A stretch of DNA of 64,000 bases, taken from contig FR882198.1 of assembly GCA_000434935.1 (NCBI GenBank), forward strand, positions 12,181 through 76,180, written 5' to 3'. A program made the position numbers and the translations under genes. Every line of letters starts with the position of its first letter. Positions within the stretch are counted from its first letter, which is position 1. Below, piece by piece: positions 31,742-41,473 of the stretch. Below the pieces are notes generated by a model. It made no database searches. It was not told where the DNA came from and saw nothing but the letters and a program-made list of their open reading frames with translations. Source of the DNA: Bacteroides sp. CAG:709 (GTDB taxonomy: Bacteria; Bacteroidota; Bacteroidia; Bacteroidales; UBA932).

Positions 31742-31927
31742 TTATTCAGCGACTTTCTTCTCGATGATCTGACGGCCTCTGTAGAAGCCACACTCAGGAC
31801 ATACTCTGTGATACATTACTGTAGCACCGCAATTAGGGCATGTTGCGAGAGTCGGAACAGCAGCGAAGTCGTGTGTTCTTCTCTTGTCCCTTCTTTGCTT
31901 TGAAAGTTTGTGTTTCGGATGTGCCAT
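31742..31927 (-). CDS. rpmF: 50S ribosomal protein L32
   Basis: This 61-residue ribosomal protein starts MAHPKHKLSKQRRDKRRTH. It keeps a zinc-ribbon pair of CxxC motifs (CPNCGATVMYHRVCPECGF). It follows the DUF177 gene by 41 bp, the widely conserved yceD-rpmF arrangement. Confidence 0.97.
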   Translation of the reverse strand: MAHPKHKLSKQRRDKRRTHDFAAVPTLATCPNCGATVMYHRVCPECGFYRGRQIIEKKVAE

Positions 31928-31968
31928 TGTTATATAACTTTTAAAATTTTATTCAATTCCGTGCTCTC

Positions 31969-32517
31969 TCAATCCAATTTCAACCCCTTGAGCACTGCAA
32001 AAGGATTGTAAGTGTCATCCTTGTCTTCAACCGGACTGTCCGGGATTTCCACCGCTTCACCGCTCAGATACCTGAGGGCCGCCGGATTACATCCCCCGTC
32101 TTCATGAATTCTCTGCATAGGCAGCGCCAGATAAGCAAAATCATATACCGTCTGGCTCAAATCCATGTCGGAACCGTCTTCCGGAAGATAAATCACTTCC
32201 CTCTCATCGTCCCCGACGACAGTTTCTTCGGACGAAACCGGCTCATCACCGAATTTCACGCTGAGCTTCGCTTCTGCCGAAACAGGCAGCGTCACATCTT
32301 CCATACATCTGTCGCACGGCACCGTGAGGTTTCCCTCAATTTCGCAGTCAATCCCGAGATAACTCCCGGACTTTTCCACTTCCGCCCTGACAACGATGTC
32401 AGCATCAATGATATCAGCGTTTCCGAACTTCTTGAAGAACTCCATCCCAGCGTGCCATGAAAAGGATGTCCTTCCTGGCTTCAATCCATTCAAAGGTATG
32501 ATAAATTCGTCTGTCAT
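31969..32517 (-). CDS. DUF177 (YceD-like) protein
   Basis: This 182-residue protein belongs to the DUF177/YceD family, linked to accumulation of large-subunit rRNA. It shows the family core GNLTVPCDRCMEDVTLPV near residues 62-79 and the aspartate-rich segment YLPEDGSDMDLSQTVYDFAY. It sits directly upstream of rpmF, the usual neighbour, which supports a cytosolic ribosome-assembly role. A Bacteroides-type promoter lies just upstream, overlapping the 3' end of typA. Confidence 0.88.
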   Translation of the reverse strand: MTDEFIIPLNGLKPGRTSFSWHAGMEFFKKFGNADIIDADIVVRAEVEKSGSYLGIDCEIEGNLTVPCDRCMEDVTLPVSAEAKLSVKFGDEPVSSEETVVGDDEREVIYLPEDGSDMDLSQTVYDFAYLALPMQRIHEDGGCNPAALRYLSGEAVEIPDSPVEDKDDTYNPFAVLKGLKLD

Positions 32518-32542
32518 TCTCCTATAAACAGATTTGGGGTTG

Positions 32543-32573
32543 CAAAGGTAATAAAAACTTTTGGAATATCAAT
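32543..32573 (-). promoter_or_regulatory. Promoter of DUF177-rpmF-tRNA-Arg
   Basis: On the minus strand ATTG (32573-32570), 19 bases, then TACCTTTG (32550-32543), a perfect -7 element. It overlaps the last bases of typA, so the ribosomal unit can be transcribed independently. Confidence 0.65.
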
Positions 32574-34371
32574 CCTCATCTCCGCTTTTTCTTTTCCTTT
32601 CTATAGGATCAAGCAAAATCTTGCGGATTCTGAGGTGGTGAGGTGTCACCTCAACCAGTTCATCTTCATTGATATACTCAAGCATTTCCTCCAATGACAT
32701 CTTGATTGCCGGAGGCAGGACAATCTTCTCGTCACTACCTGCCGCACGCACGTTCGTCAGCTTTTTGGTCTTGCAGATGTTCACATTCAGGTCACGGTCA
32801 CGGGTATGCTCGCCGACAACCTCGCCCGCATAGATTTCCTCACCCGGATCAACGAAGAACTTGCCCCTGTCCAGAAGTTTGTTCATGGAGTATGCGATAG
32901 CCTCGCCTGTCTCCAGCGATACGAGCGAACCATTGGTACGGTGCTCAATATCACCCTTGTACGGCTGGTAATCCTTGAATCTGTGGGCCACGACAGCCTC
33001 TCCCTGGGATGCGGTAAGAAGGTTGCTCCTGAGTCCCATTAGACCACGTGTAGGAATCTCGAATTCCAGAAGCGTCCTGTCCCCCCTAGGCTCCATGTGG
33101 ATGAGAGCGGCCTTGCGCCTTGTGGAAATCTCGATGGCGGCACCGACGAACTGCTCCGGAACCTCGATGCTGAGTTCCTCGATAGGCTCACATCTCTGGC
33201 CATTGATGGTCTTGTCGAGCACCTTAGGCTGACCTACCTGAAGCTCGAAACCTTCCCTTCTCATTTCTTCAATGAGCACGGACAAATGAAGGACACCACG
33301 TCCGAAAACCACGAAAGAATCTGCATTGAGCCCCGGCTTTACGCGAAGCGCGAGATTCTTCTCAAGCTCCTTGTCCAGACGCTCCTTGATATGTCTTGAT
33401 GTAACGAACTTGCCGTCTTTTCCGAAGAACGGGGAATTGTTGATAGTGAAGAGCATGCTCATCGTAGGCTCGTCAATGGCGATCGGAGGAAGCGCCTCCG
33501 GATTCTCGAAATCTGCAATCGTATCGCCGATCTCGAAGCCGTCTATTCCTACTACCGCGCAGATATCACCGCACTGTACCTCCTGAACCTCTTTCTTTCC
33601 AAGTCCGTCGAATACCAAAAGCTGCTTGATTTTCTTCTTCTCAATACGGTCATATCTCTTGCAAAGGCTCACGTTCATGCCGGTCACAAGCTTGCCCCTG
33701 GTAATCCTGCCGACAGCGATACGGCCCACGTATGGAGAATATTCAAGTGAAGATATCAGCATCTGCGGGGTGCCTTCCACCTCTGCAGGAGCAGGTATCT
33801 CTTCCAGGATGGCATCCAGAAGCGGCGTGATGTTGTCAGTCGGTTTTTTCCAGTCGGTAGACATCCATCCCTGCTTGGCGCTGCCGAAAATCGTGCGGAA
33901 ATCAAGCTGGTCCTCATTGGCATTGAGGGAGAACATGAGGTCGAAGACCTCTTCCTGGACCTCGTCCGGACGGCAGTTCGGCTTGTCGACCTTGTTCACT
34001 ACGACAATCGGTTTCTTGCCCATGCTGAGCGCTTTCTGGAGCACGAACCTCGTCTGGGGCATGCAGCCCTCGAATGCGTCCACGAGAAGCAGGACACCAT
34101 CAGCCATATTCAGCACACGTTCCACCTCTCCACCGAAATCACTATGGCCCGGAGTATCTATAATATTGATTTTTACACCCTTGTAAACTACAGAGACATT
34201 CTTCGCGAGGATGGTAATACCTCTTTCCCTTTCAATGTCATTGTTGTCGAGAATCAATTCACCGAGATTTTCAGGCTGCCTGACGAGGTTTGCCTGGTAA
34301 ATCATGCGGTCCACGATGGTTGTCTTGCCGTGGTCGACATGCGCGATAATCGCAATGTTCCTAACGTCCAT
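32569..34371 (-). CDS. typA: Ribosome-associated GTPase TypA/BipA
   Basis: This 600-residue translational GTPase binds ribosomes and supports assembly and stress growth. The GTP-binding domain has the P-loop [14 protein letters not shown] near residues 10-23, [12 protein letters not shown] (switch I), [12 protein letters not shown] (switch II) and NKVDKPN. Then come domain II, an EF-G-like domain ([20 protein letters not shown]) and the basic TypA-specific C-terminus ([14 protein letters not shown]). Length is normal. It is divergent from guaA across a 102-bp intergenic region. Confidence 0.98.
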   Translation of the reverse strand: MDVRNIAIIAHVDHGKTTIVDRMIYQANLVRQPENLGELILDNNDIERERGITILAKNVSVVYKGVKINIIDTPGHSDFGGEVERVLNMADGVLLLVDAFEGCMPQTRFVLQKALSMGKKPIVVVNKVDKPNCRPDEVQEEVFDLMFSLNANEDQLDFRTIFGSAKQGWMSTDWKKPTDNITPLLDAILEEIPAPAEVEGTPQMLISSLEYSPYVGRIAVGRITRGKLVTGMNVSLCKRYDRIEKKKIKQLLVFDGLGKKEVQEVQCGDICAVVGIDGFEIGDTIADFENPEALPPIAIDEPTMSMLFTINNSPFFGKDGKFVTSRHIKERLDKELEKNLALRVKPGLNADSFVVFGRGVLHLSVLIEEMRREGFELQVGQPKVLDKTINGQRCEPIEELSIEVPEQFVGAAIEISTRRKAALIHMEPRGDRTLLEFEIPTRGLMGLRSNLLTASQGEAVVAHRFKDYQPYKGDIEHRTNGSLVSLETGEAIAYSMNKLLDRGKFFVDPGEEIYAGEVVGEHTRDRDLNVNICKTKKLTNVRAAGSDEKIVLPPAIKMSLEEMLEYINEDELVEVTPHHLRIRKILLDPIERKRKSGDED

Positions 34372-34406
34372 AAACTTACTTCTTTTTTTCCTCTAATACA
34401 GAAATG

Positions 34407-34414
34407 CAAAATTA
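34407..34414 (-). promoter_or_regulatory. -7 element upstream of typA
   Basis: TAATTTTG on the minus strand (34414-34407) is a perfect TAnnTTTG, 36 bases before the typA start. The -33 element is poor. Confidence 0.45.
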
Positions 34415-34447
34415 CGCAATTCTTCGGTTTTAATGAACTTTTTATAT

Positions 34448-34455
34448 TATTTTTG
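34448..34455 (+). promoter_or_regulatory. -7 element upstream of guaA
   Basis: TATTTTTG (34448-34455) is a perfect TAnnTTTG, 18 bases before the guaA ATG at 34474. That implies a very short leader. No good TTTG is found at the expected -33 distance. Confidence 0.4.
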
Positions 34456-34473
34456 CAACAGAAAAGACTCATT

Positions 34474-36054
34474 ATGGAAAAAATCATCATTCTGGATGCA
34501 GGTTCTCAGGTGACGCAGCTTATCGGCCGGCGTCTGAGGGAACTGAATGTCTTCTGTGAAATCTACCCTTACAACAAGATGCCGGCTCTTGATCCGACCA
34601 TCAAGGGTGTGATCATTTCAGGAAGCCCATGTTCTGTAAGAGACGCAAATGCGCCTCAGATTAATCTTGACGGAATCAAAGGAAAACTCCCGCTTCTCGG
34701 AATTTGCTATGGTTCCCAATATCTTGCAGCCAAGTTCGGCGGAAAGGTAGAGGGCTCATTGGCAAGAGAATACGGAAGGGCAATGCTGAATATTGTCAAT
34801 CCTGATTCGCCGCTGCTTCAGGGCGTGTCCGTTCATTCACAGGTCTGGATGTCACATGGCGACACCATCTCCCAGCTTCCGGAAGGAGCTGAAGTGATAG
34901 CTTCAACTGACGATGTGGTCAATGCAGCTTTCCATTTCAAGGGAGAGAACACTTACGCCGTGCAGTTCCACCCGGAGGTATTCCATTCCACCGAGGGCAG
35001 CAAGATGCTTGAGAACTTCGCTTTCAACATCTGCGGCTGCAAGGGTGACTGGACCCCGACGTCATTCATTGACGCGACAGTGGACGAGATTCGCGCACAG
35101 GTCGGCGACGACAAGGTCATTCTGGGATTGAGCGGCGGCGTGGATTCCACAGTGGCTGCCGTGCTGCTGAACAAGGCCATCGGTCACAACCTCACATGTA
35201 TCTTCGTAAACAACGGACTTCTCCGCAAAAACGAGTTCGAAGATGTGATGGAGTCTTATAAAGATATGGGACTCAATGTGATAGGGGCAGATGCTTCCAA
35301 GGAATTTCTCAACGCTCTTGCAGGAGTAACAGATCCTGAGGAGAAGAGAAAAATCATCGGCAGACTCTTCGTGGAGACTTTCGACAAGTACGCCCACACC
35401 ATCGAGAATGCCAAATGGCTGGCACAGGGCACGATTTATCCTGACGTCATAGAGTCAGCAGGTATACCGGGCATCGCTTCCAAGATCAAGTCACATCACA
35501 ATGTGGGTGGTCTCCCTGAAAAGATGAACCTGAAGATTGTGGAGCCGCTACGCATGCTTTTCAAGGATGAAGTGCGCAGAGTAGGACGTTCCCTCGGCAT
35601 CAAGGAGGAGCTCGTAGGCCGTCATCCGTTCCCGGGACCGTCACTTGCAATCCGTATCATCGGCGACGTGACAGAGGAGAAACTCCGTGTATTGCGTGAA
35701 GCAGATGACATCTTCATCAAGAAATTGCGCAGTTATGACTGTACCGGCATGGGATTCCCTTCAGCATCCGACCCTCGCATCATGGCCACCAATCTTTATG
35801 ATGCCGTATGGCAGGCCGGCGTGGTGCTTCTGCCTATCAAGAGCGTAGGCGTGATGGGTGACGAAAGGACATACGAGAATCCAGTTGCAATCCGCGCAGT
35901 GGTTTCAACTGATGCCATGACTGCCGACTGGTTCCACTTCCCATACGATTTCCTCGCGAAAGTAAGCGACGACATCATCAACAAGGTGAGGGGCGTGAAC
36001 CGCGTAGTGTACGACATCTCGTCAAAACCACCTGCAACGATAGAGTGGGAATAA
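34474..36054 (+). CDS. guaA: GMP synthase (glutamine-hydrolysing)
   Basis: This 526-residue enzyme converts XMP to GMP using glutamine and ATP in the cytosol. The class I glutamine amidotransferase domain has [10 protein letters not shown] with nucleophile Cys near residue 78, and HPEVFHS. The PP-loop ATP-pyrophosphatase domain carries [14 protein letters not shown]. The C-terminal dimerisation domain ends [10 protein letters not shown] use the ATG at 34474 ([18 protein letters not shown]). The frame is open further upstream to 34144, but that stretch overlaps typA and matches nothing. It is followed by a hairpin terminator. Confidence 0.98.
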   Translation: MEKIIILDAGSQVTQLIGRRLRELNVFCEIYPYNKMPALDPTIKGVIISGSPCSVRDANAPQINLDGIKGKLPLLGICYGSQYLAAKFGGKVEGSLAREYGRAMLNIVNPDSPLLQGVSVHSQVWMSHGDTISQLPEGAEVIASTDDVVNAAFHFKGENTYAVQFHPEVFHSTEGSKMLENFAFNICGCKGDWTPTSFIDATVDEIRAQVGDDKVILGLSGGVDSTVAAVLLNKAIGHNLTCIFVNNGLLRKNEFEDVMESYKDMGLNVIGADASKEFLNALAGVTDPEEKRKIIGRLFVETFDKYAHTIENAKWLAQGTIYPDVIESAGIPGIASKIKSHHNVGGLPEKMNLKIVEPLRMLFKDEVRRVGRSLGIKEELVGRHPFPGPSLAIRIIGDVTEEKLRVLREADDIFIKKLRSYDCTGMGFPSASDPRIMATNLYDAVWQAGVVLLPIKSVGVMGDERTYENPVAIRAVVSTDAMTADWFHFPYDFLAKVSDDIINKVRGVNRVVYDISSKPPATIEWE

Positions 36055-36075
36055 AATAAAGATTTTCAATAGTTT

Positions 36076-36115
36076 AGACCATATTCCAGATACAACGGTG
36101 TCTGGGATATGGTCT
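36076..36115 (+). terminator. Hairpin downstream of guaA
   Basis: AGACCATATTCCAGATAC and GTGTCTGGGATATGGTCT (36076-36115) form a long imperfect stem with a 4-base loop, 21 bp after the guaA stop. The following T tract (GATTGTTTG) is weak. Confidence 0.6.
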
Positions 36116-36221
36116 GATTGTTTGTGGGTGGTCAGGAATGGTTTGACACCTATTTTCAACACCTTTTAGCACCTCTTCTGTTTAATTATGGGAAGAATAA
36201 TTATTGGAAATAGTTGCAGAT

Positions 36222-36524
36222 ATGAGTATGACAATTAACTTTAATTTGAAGACCCCTGCCAAAGAACACTCCCTTGTGTTTGTTATTATCAGGATTGATG
36301 GCAGAACTTTAAGGGTAAGCACTCAACAGAATGTGCTTACTGCAAGTTTTGACAAGAAAAAGCAAAGATGCTTTACAAGTAAAGAGAAGTTCTCCCCAAG
36401 GGATAATAGACATAATGAGGATGTGAATAAGGTCCTTGATGAAATTGTTGCAATGGCATACAGGGCGAGGTGTCGTTTGCTGAAAACGGGATTCTGTTCC
36501 TGGATGATGCCAAAACAGGTATAA
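36222..36524 (+). pseudogene. Tyrosine recombinase remnant (Arm DNA-binding domain only)
   Basis: About 100 residues starting MSMTINFNLKTPAKEHSL match the N-terminal arm-binding domain of Bacteroidales phage/transposon tyrosine integrases: a beta-sheet region with VFVIIRIDGRTLRVSTQ, then a helix with NEDVNKVLDEIVAMA. The protein stops where the SAM-like core-binding domain should begin, and the catalytic domain is absent. The next sequence is the terminator of the convergent lipoprotein gene. It is therefore a relic of a former mobile element beside guaA. Confidence 0.65.
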
Positions 36525-36585
36525 AAAAATAGGGCCACTATCCGTTCCATAGAGTTTGGTTATCTCTATGGTATTCCGGATAGTG
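36523..36585 (-). terminator. Terminator of the PUL2 operon
   Basis: CACTATCCG (36536-36544) and CGGATAGTG (36577-36585) form the outer stem, with CCATAGAG/CTCTATGG forming the inner stem. On the minus strand the stem is followed by seven T. It lies 38 bp after the stop of the last PUL2 gene. Confidence 0.82.
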
Positions 36586-36622
36586 ACCCGTTATACAAGT
36601 ACCGATTAATGTATCGGGAAGA

Positions 36623-37672
36623 TTACTCTATTGTACGCCATTCAACTTTGTCTCCAAGGACCTGAGCTTTATGCTTGCCTGTCTTGTCCATCACATTGTT
36701 AGGATCCTCAACAGTCTTGTTGAAATCCCAAGCTGCAATCAAGCCTTGCTCGTTTCCTGAAACTTCGGCATTCACATCTGCTGTAACTTCTTCTGGCGTC
36801 AGGGCTTTATCCCAGAAACGGAGTTTCTTTATACTTCCACTTACAGCCTTTGGATTGCCTGGGTCAGTAAGACTCTTGAAAGCACACATCTGGACCGCAT
36901 ATCCCGGAGCGATCGGAGCACCATCATAGGTATCATCTCCAATCTTCTTTCCATCGAGATAGAGAGCCGTATAATGTGTGTCGTTGTTGTATGTATAGGC
37001 AATATGATGCCATACGTTGTGTTCCACGTATTCATTGCTTGGCTCACGCAGGGCACCATTGAAAGCACGTGACACACGCAGACGATAACTACCCTCGCCC
37101 TGTTCATTTGATGCCCATGTGTTTATTTCCCAGCCGTAGAACTGTCCGCCTGCTGAAATAAAATTGGAAATAATCGAGCCTTGACGCTGATAGTTCATCT
37201 TATCCGCACCCTTGAACCAGAATGATACGGAAATGGTCGAATATGAATCAAAAGCACCAGGTTCACCCAACTTGATATAGTTAGAGGTGTCGTCAGCTCC
37301 AGGAACATAGAGTTCTGCTGTACGAGCAACGTAACGATATGAATCCTTGAAAGCCTTGACTGCCGCTTCAGCTTTCTTGGCAAGTGCATCGACAGACTCC
37401 TGATCCGGTATCTTGCCCGCTTCATTATCGGAAAGAAGAGCTGCAAGTTCATTCCTTACGCTTTCAAGTGCCGTGAAACTTTCAGCAGGATATCCTGAAT
37501 CAGCGTTATCCTTTAGTTCCAGGCATTTATCAATCTCTATGAGCCAGTACTCAATAGCATCGGTATTGACCTCCTTTGTAGTATCGTTCGTCTTCTGTTC
37601 ATCCTTGTCGCATGAGGATACACCTGCCACGATGGACAACAGAGCAAATAAAGTAATAATTAACTTTTTCAT
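36623..37672 (-). CDS. LamG/concanavalin-like lipoprotein, PUL2 surface glycan-binding candidate
   Basis: This 349-residue protein (ATG at 37672; ten upstream in-frame residues MYHIENNIVN precede the real signal peptide) has a lipobox in VAGVSSCDKD. A helical FIVAR/DUF4972-like segment at about residues 35-110 (VRNELAALLSDNEAGKIPDQ) is followed by a LamG-type jelly-roll at about 120-345, with SFWFKGADK, VWHHIAYTYNNDTHYTALYL and GSIKKLRFWDKALTPEEV. Such lipoproteins often bind glycans on the cell surface. It is the last gene of PUL2, 10 bp after GH99. A mannan-binding role is inferred from position. Confidence 0.83.
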   Translation of the reverse strand: MKKLIITLFALLSIVAGVSSCDKDEQKTNDTTKEVNTDAIEYWLIEIDKCLELKDNADSGYPAESFTALESVRNELAALLSDNEAGKIPDQESVDALAKKAEAAVKAFKDSYRYVARTAELYVPGADDTSNYIKLGEPGAFDSYSTISVSFWFKGADKMNYQRQGSIISNFISAGGQFYGWEINTWASNEQGEGSYRLRVSRAFNGALREPSNEYVEHNVWHHIAYTYNNDTHYTALYLDGKKIGDDTYDGAPIAPGYAVQMCAFKSLTDPGNPKAVSGSIKKLRFWDKALTPEEVTADVNAEVSGNEQGLIAAWDFNKTVEDPNNVMDKTGKHKAQVLGDKVEWRTIE

Positions 37673-37682
37673 GTTGACTATG

Positions 37683-38813
37683 TTATTTTCTATGTGATAC
37701 AAAATTGGTGATATGTCTCTTAGTTTCTGTCAGATAAAAATCTGGAGACTGCGGAGTATAGTCAAGATAGGTGAAACTGCCATCATCTGAAACTTTCGGC
37801 ACTGCCGGCTCTATCTGAGTGCCCTCATGCCATTCGTTAAAGGACGTGATGGCGACATAATTGGCACCTGAGTTTATCGCACCGTTCCACATGTTCTCAT
37901 AGTATTTTCCATGTTCGCGGTCGCGTGTATTTCTTCCATTCCATGGACGGATTCTGGTATCAATATAGCCTGGTCCGACACTAGGGATAAAGAACATCTT
38001 CTGACTTGCAAACCATTTCTGCAACTCGCTCCAGTTTGTTGGAGTAGAGCCTTCTGTGAAGCCAGTTGTCGCAAAATATGTATATGCACCATCGAATCCT
38101 GAAACCTTGATTGAATACCGGTCATTCTTATTCAGAAGCAGGCCGATGACAATCGAGTCATATTCTGTTCCCCTCAAGGTGTTTTCTCCGTCAGGTGTAA
38201 GCACTCTTGCCCAATCATCCTGGCTTATCATATAAGAGTCGTAAATGAAGAATATCGGACGCCCGTCAATTCTATAGAAAGACTTATATGCTCCAAACTG
38301 ATTTATAAGTCCTTTTATATCCATTTTTACGCTTTCCGCGGTTCTCCCTTCATAAGGCTCAATATGGAAACACACCTTGATACCGGCACGTTCAGCCTCT
38401 TCGAAAAGAGTAGGTATACTGCTCTGACCAATGTCAGAATTTTTCCACCAGGTAAGAGCGACAACTCCTATTCCGGCAGAAGCCATCTCGTTCATGTGAC
38501 GTCTGATGGTAGCCCTGTCCTTACTGCTATAGATTCCTGACTCTGGGAAATAATTGGTGGCTATGTTGTTTCGGGTTCCCGGGATTGTACCGAGATCTCC
38601 TGACGAACCACCATCGGAAAGAATATTGTGTCTCCAATGATAAATCTTTCCGTCAGTTTCCTGAAGTCCGTACCAATTGTAGTAAAAACAGAATGTGTTA
38701 GGATCTGTCTCAAAGTTTGCGCTTGGTTGCTCTACGGATGCGGACGATTTACTACATCCGCATGAATAAAGAAAACCGAGAGCGATAGCTGTGATAATCA
38801 CTGATTTTTTCAT
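37683..38813 (-). CDS. GH99 endo-alpha-1,2-mannosidase/mannanase lipoprotein
   Basis: This 376-residue protein starts best at the ATG at 38813 (MKKSVIITAIALGFLYSCGC, a lipoprotein signal). It is a clear GH99 enzyme: FCFYYNWYG near the N-terminus, VVALTWWKNSD, FHIEPYEGR, and the catalytic motif SFNEWHEGTQIEPA with glutamates three residues apart near residue 325. Bacterial GH99 enzymes cut alpha-1,2-mannosyl side chains internally in yeast mannan or glucosylated high-mannose N-glycans. The lipid anchor suggests surface or periplasmic placement. It works logically with GH92 in the same locus. Confidence 0.95.
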   Translation of the reverse strand: MKKSVIITAIALGFLYSCGCSKSSASVEQPSANFETDPNTFCFYYNWYGLQETDGKIYHWRHNILSDGGSSGDLGTIPGTRNNIATNYFPESGIYSSKDRATIRRHMNEMASAGIGVVALTWWKNSDIGQSSIPTLFEEAERAGIKVCFHIEPYEGRTAESVKMDIKGLINQFGAYKSFYRIDGRPIFFIYDSYMISQDDWARVLTPDGENTLRGTEYDSIVIGLLLNKNDRYSIKVSGFDGAYTYFATTGFTEGSTPTNWSELQKWFASQKMFFIPSVGPGYIDTRIRPWNGRNTRDREHGKYYENMWNGAINSGANYVAITSFNEWHEGTQIEPAVPKVSDDGSFTYLDYTPQSPDFYLTETKRHITNFVSHRK

Positions 38814-38823
38814 AATCACGTAT

Positions 38824-39528
38824 TTATACTGTTATTTTCACTGCCTTCGCATAGTTATATCGTGCTCCAGCTGTCTTGATTTTCGCACCTACGCGGAACC
38901 AGTAACTCTGTCCTGCTTCAAGTTTGTTCCGGTTTGTATCGAGGTCAATTTCGAGAGTATAACTTTCCATTCCATTGATAGTGGCATTAACCCCATTCAG
39001 AATCTTCACGGAAGAGAGCTCAGCACCAACTGCCTCATCGCTGTGGGCAAACAATCCAATACTTTCTACCTGATAGCCTTTGACTGTCGGCTGAACATGG
39101 AATTTAGCTACAATCTTGTTCCCCTCCTTGCTGATGACAGCACCTCTGATGCGAATGTATGGCTGAACCTTGAAGTCAAGTCTGTTTTTACCTTTCTTTA
39201 TTTCGTGACCTATCAGACGTACCGGAGGAATGAAGTTGCACTCCTGGAAATAAAAATCATAACTGCCGGAGAACATTTTTGTGTTGCGGTAAGTACCATC
39301 ATTTCTAACCACCATGGTCTGCTGCTCCGGATTGTCCCATCCGTTTTCCTCGTAACGGATTTTTGTTCCATTTACGATCTCCTGCTGAACAAGTTCCCCT
39401 GTCTCATCATCATAGAAGGCGCCTTCGACGGAAGCGTCTGGACCATCAAAGTTGTCCAAGGAACAGGAAGCAAGAGTCATTGCCAGTGGAAGCACTAGGA
39501 GTAAAGTTGCTAATCTTTTATGTTTCAT
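38824..39528 (-). CDS. DUF3823 lipoprotein (SusCD-associated)
   Basis: This 234-residue protein has a lipobox cysteine in LASCSLD. It matches the DUF3823 family: an N-terminal beta-sandwich (DASVEGAFYDDETGELV, RNDGTYRNTKMFSGSYDF) and a second domain starting near residue 122. The family nearly always follows susD in loci for mannose- or GlcNAc-containing host glycans. It lies 20 bp after susD and 4 bp before the GH99 coding frame. A surface glycan-binding role is inferred. Confidence 0.87.
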   Translation of the reverse strand: MKHKRLATLLLVLPLAMTLASCSLDNFDGPDASVEGAFYDDETGELVQQEIVNGTKIRYEENGWDNPEQQTMVVRNDGTYRNTKMFSGSYDFYFQECNFIPPVRLIGHEIKKGKNRLDFKVQPYIRIRGAVISKEGNKIVAKFHVQPTVKGYQVESIGLFAHSDEAVGAELSSVKILNGVNATINGMESYTLEIDLDTNRNKLEAGQSYWFRVGAKIKTAGARYNYAKAVKITV

Positions 39529-39548
39529 GATTATACCTTTTAAGTCTA

Positions 39549-41459
39549 TTAATATCCTGGATTCTGGATAACGCTGTTGTTTTCAATGCCTGGAATCAGC
39601 CTATAATAATGCTTATCCCTGAATATTTTAGCTCCGCCAGGTTCATTGATGGTGGAACGTACGAAGATCCAAGCCGGTTTATCCTGAGTGAGATCAAGCA
39701 GAGGTACGAGTGCACATCTCTGATAAGCTCCGTCGAACTGTGTATGAGACTGGCGTCTGCGGACATTGTCCCAGTTTCTTGTCTGCTCAAGCCCCATCTC
39801 CACACGCCTTTCCTTCTGAACATTATCAGGGGTAGTCTCGATAGTGTTTTTGAATCCGGCCCTTCTGCGAGTCATGTTAAGAGCTGTTTTAGCATCAATT
39901 GTACCAGCTGGCGCACTCAGGCCACTTTCAGAGAGTGCCTCGGCATAGTTCAAAAGAATCTCGGCATAACGGAAGTCTATGAATGATGTCGTAACCTGAT
40001 TCTGTTCTTGGTCTGAACCATCTGAGAGAAACTTCTTCAGAAGGAATCCTGTTATCGTACCATTACTCAAAGCAGTAACCCAGCCTGAGAATCCAGACTC
40101 ATTCATGGCACCCTTACCATAATAATCGATTCCTGTTTTAGTGTATTTCTCATTCGAGAGCCAGATTGCATTCTTATCTTCTTTCACGATTCCTCCCTGT
40201 ATGATAATCTTCTCTCCTTTCCAATCCGAGAATGGGAAAATAACCGATGCCTCGAGACGTGGGTCTTTATCCTTGAAAATATCCAGAGGATTTTCATATC
40301 TAATCCAGTCATCATGCTCAGAAGCTGAATACCCATTGTATTCTTCTTTCCCAGACTTTCTAGTCTTGACCTTGGTATCATAACTGCCATTGCCATCGCT
40401 ATCCAGATTACCAAATGCGTCAATGAACTCAAGTGTAGGATTTGCCCTGCCACCATACTGTTTACTGAGCTGGTTCGGTTCGTGCCATGCACCCATACTA
40501 TGTGCTATACCGGGGTAAACGTAGGCTTTTTTGAAAATCACTTCACAAGACGCAGTCTCCGGTTCTGAAAATATCTTTCTGTAATTTCTTGCAGCTTCAT
40601 CCCTATCTGATGGTTCAGGTTTATAGAGAGAGAATTTACCGGAACGGATAATTTCGGAAGATGCATCTATACATGCCTGATAATATCGTGCCGCATCATC
40701 TAAATTCATTCCACCGACGAGTTTCTGTGATACAGCGTCTCCTGTGAGAGGTGCCCTGTCCCAGAATTTTGCTACAGAAGCGGCAAACAGCATAGCGCGT
40801 GATTTAAGCGCAAGTGCTGCCCATTTTGTAGCACGGTTACCTATCGGATCAGAAGAAAGTTTTTCTGCTGCGAGATCGCACTCGGACATTATATAGTCCC
40901 AAGTGGCTTTCTCGCTGCTGCGTGGAACTTTTACTTCTTCATAATCTCCATTGAACTCCTGTATACTCTTTACAAGAGATACTCCTCCATATCTTTTTGC
41001 AAGTTGGAAATAGGCGTATGCAGTGAAGAAATGCACTTCGCCTTCAATCTGGGATTGAAGTTCAGGTGTAGAAGCCGTAATTGTAGGGAGGGCTTCTTTC
41101 ATCTTGTTGATTTTGTAGATGTAATTATACCCGGTTTCCCAGTATTTGTGAGCATTGGTATCGTCACCATCGAAGTTCCCCCACTCTGAGTGCATGCAAT
41201 CGCGTGTGAGGTCAGCATTGATAAGTCCACCGGTATTTCCTGTAAAACGGAAAGAACCATTCGAGAAATAGTACATGAAGTCCTCTACCGGAAGATTGTC
41301 ATAGAGGCTTGAAACATAGGCGTTGATTTCCTCATCTGTGTCAGGAAATCCGTCTTGTCCTATCATATTTCCGTTCTTAACATCAAGCCACCCTGTACAG
41401 GATGATGCCAGAGATATAAACAGAAGTGAGATAAAAGTCTTTATTATATTTTTAGCCAT
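39549..41459 (-). CDS. SusD/RagB glycan-binding lipoprotein, PUL2
   Basis: This 636-residue protein has a lipobox in SLASSCTGWLD. It has the SusD fold: N-terminal helices (DEEINAYVSSLYDNLP), a TPR-like core (VHFFTAYAYFQLAKRYGGVSLV), and the C-terminal RagB part (DFRYAEILLNYAEALSESG, RRRAGFKNTIETTPD). Unlike the SusD of PUL1, its signal peptide is in frame. It would cap the SusC barrel encoded just upstream and bind alpha-mannosides, judged from the neighbouring GH92 and GH99 genes. Confidence 0.95.
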   Translation of the reverse strand: MAKNIIKTFISLLFISLASSCTGWLDVKNGNMIGQDGFPDTDEEINAYVSSLYDNLPVEDFMYYFSNGSFRFTGNTGGLINADLTRDCMHSEWGNFDGDDTNAHKYWETGYNYIYKINKMKEALPTITASTPELQSQIEGEVHFFTAYAYFQLAKRYGGVSLVKSIQEFNGDYEEVKVPRSSEKATWDYIMSECDLAAEKLSSDPIGNRATKWAALALKSRAMLFAASVAKFWDRAPLTGDAVSQKLVGGMNLDDAARYYQACIDASSEIIRSGKFSLYKPEPSDRDEAARNYRKIFSEPETASCEVIFKKAYVYPGIAHSMGAWHEPNQLSKQYGGRANPTLEFIDAFGNLDSDGNGSYDTKVKTRKSGKEEYNGYSASEHDDWIRYENPLDIFKDKDPRLEASVIFPFSDWKGEKIIIQGGIVKEDKNAIWLSNEKYTKTGIDYYGKGAMNESGFSGWVTALSNGTITGFLLKKFLSDGSDQEQNQVTTSFIDFRYAEILLNYAEALSESGLSAPAGTIDAKTALNMTRRRAGFKNTIETTPDNVQKERRVEMGLEQTRNWDNVRRRQSHTQFDGAYQRCALVPLLDLTQDKPAWIFVRSTINEPGGAKIFRDKHYYRLIPGIENNSVIQNPGY

Positions 41460-41473
41460 TGTATCTGATTCAT

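Noticed and set aside
34144..34473. N-terminal extension of guaA by 110 residues
   Set aside because: It runs antisense through typA and matches nothing, and the normal GMP synthase start is at 34474, just after a -7 element.
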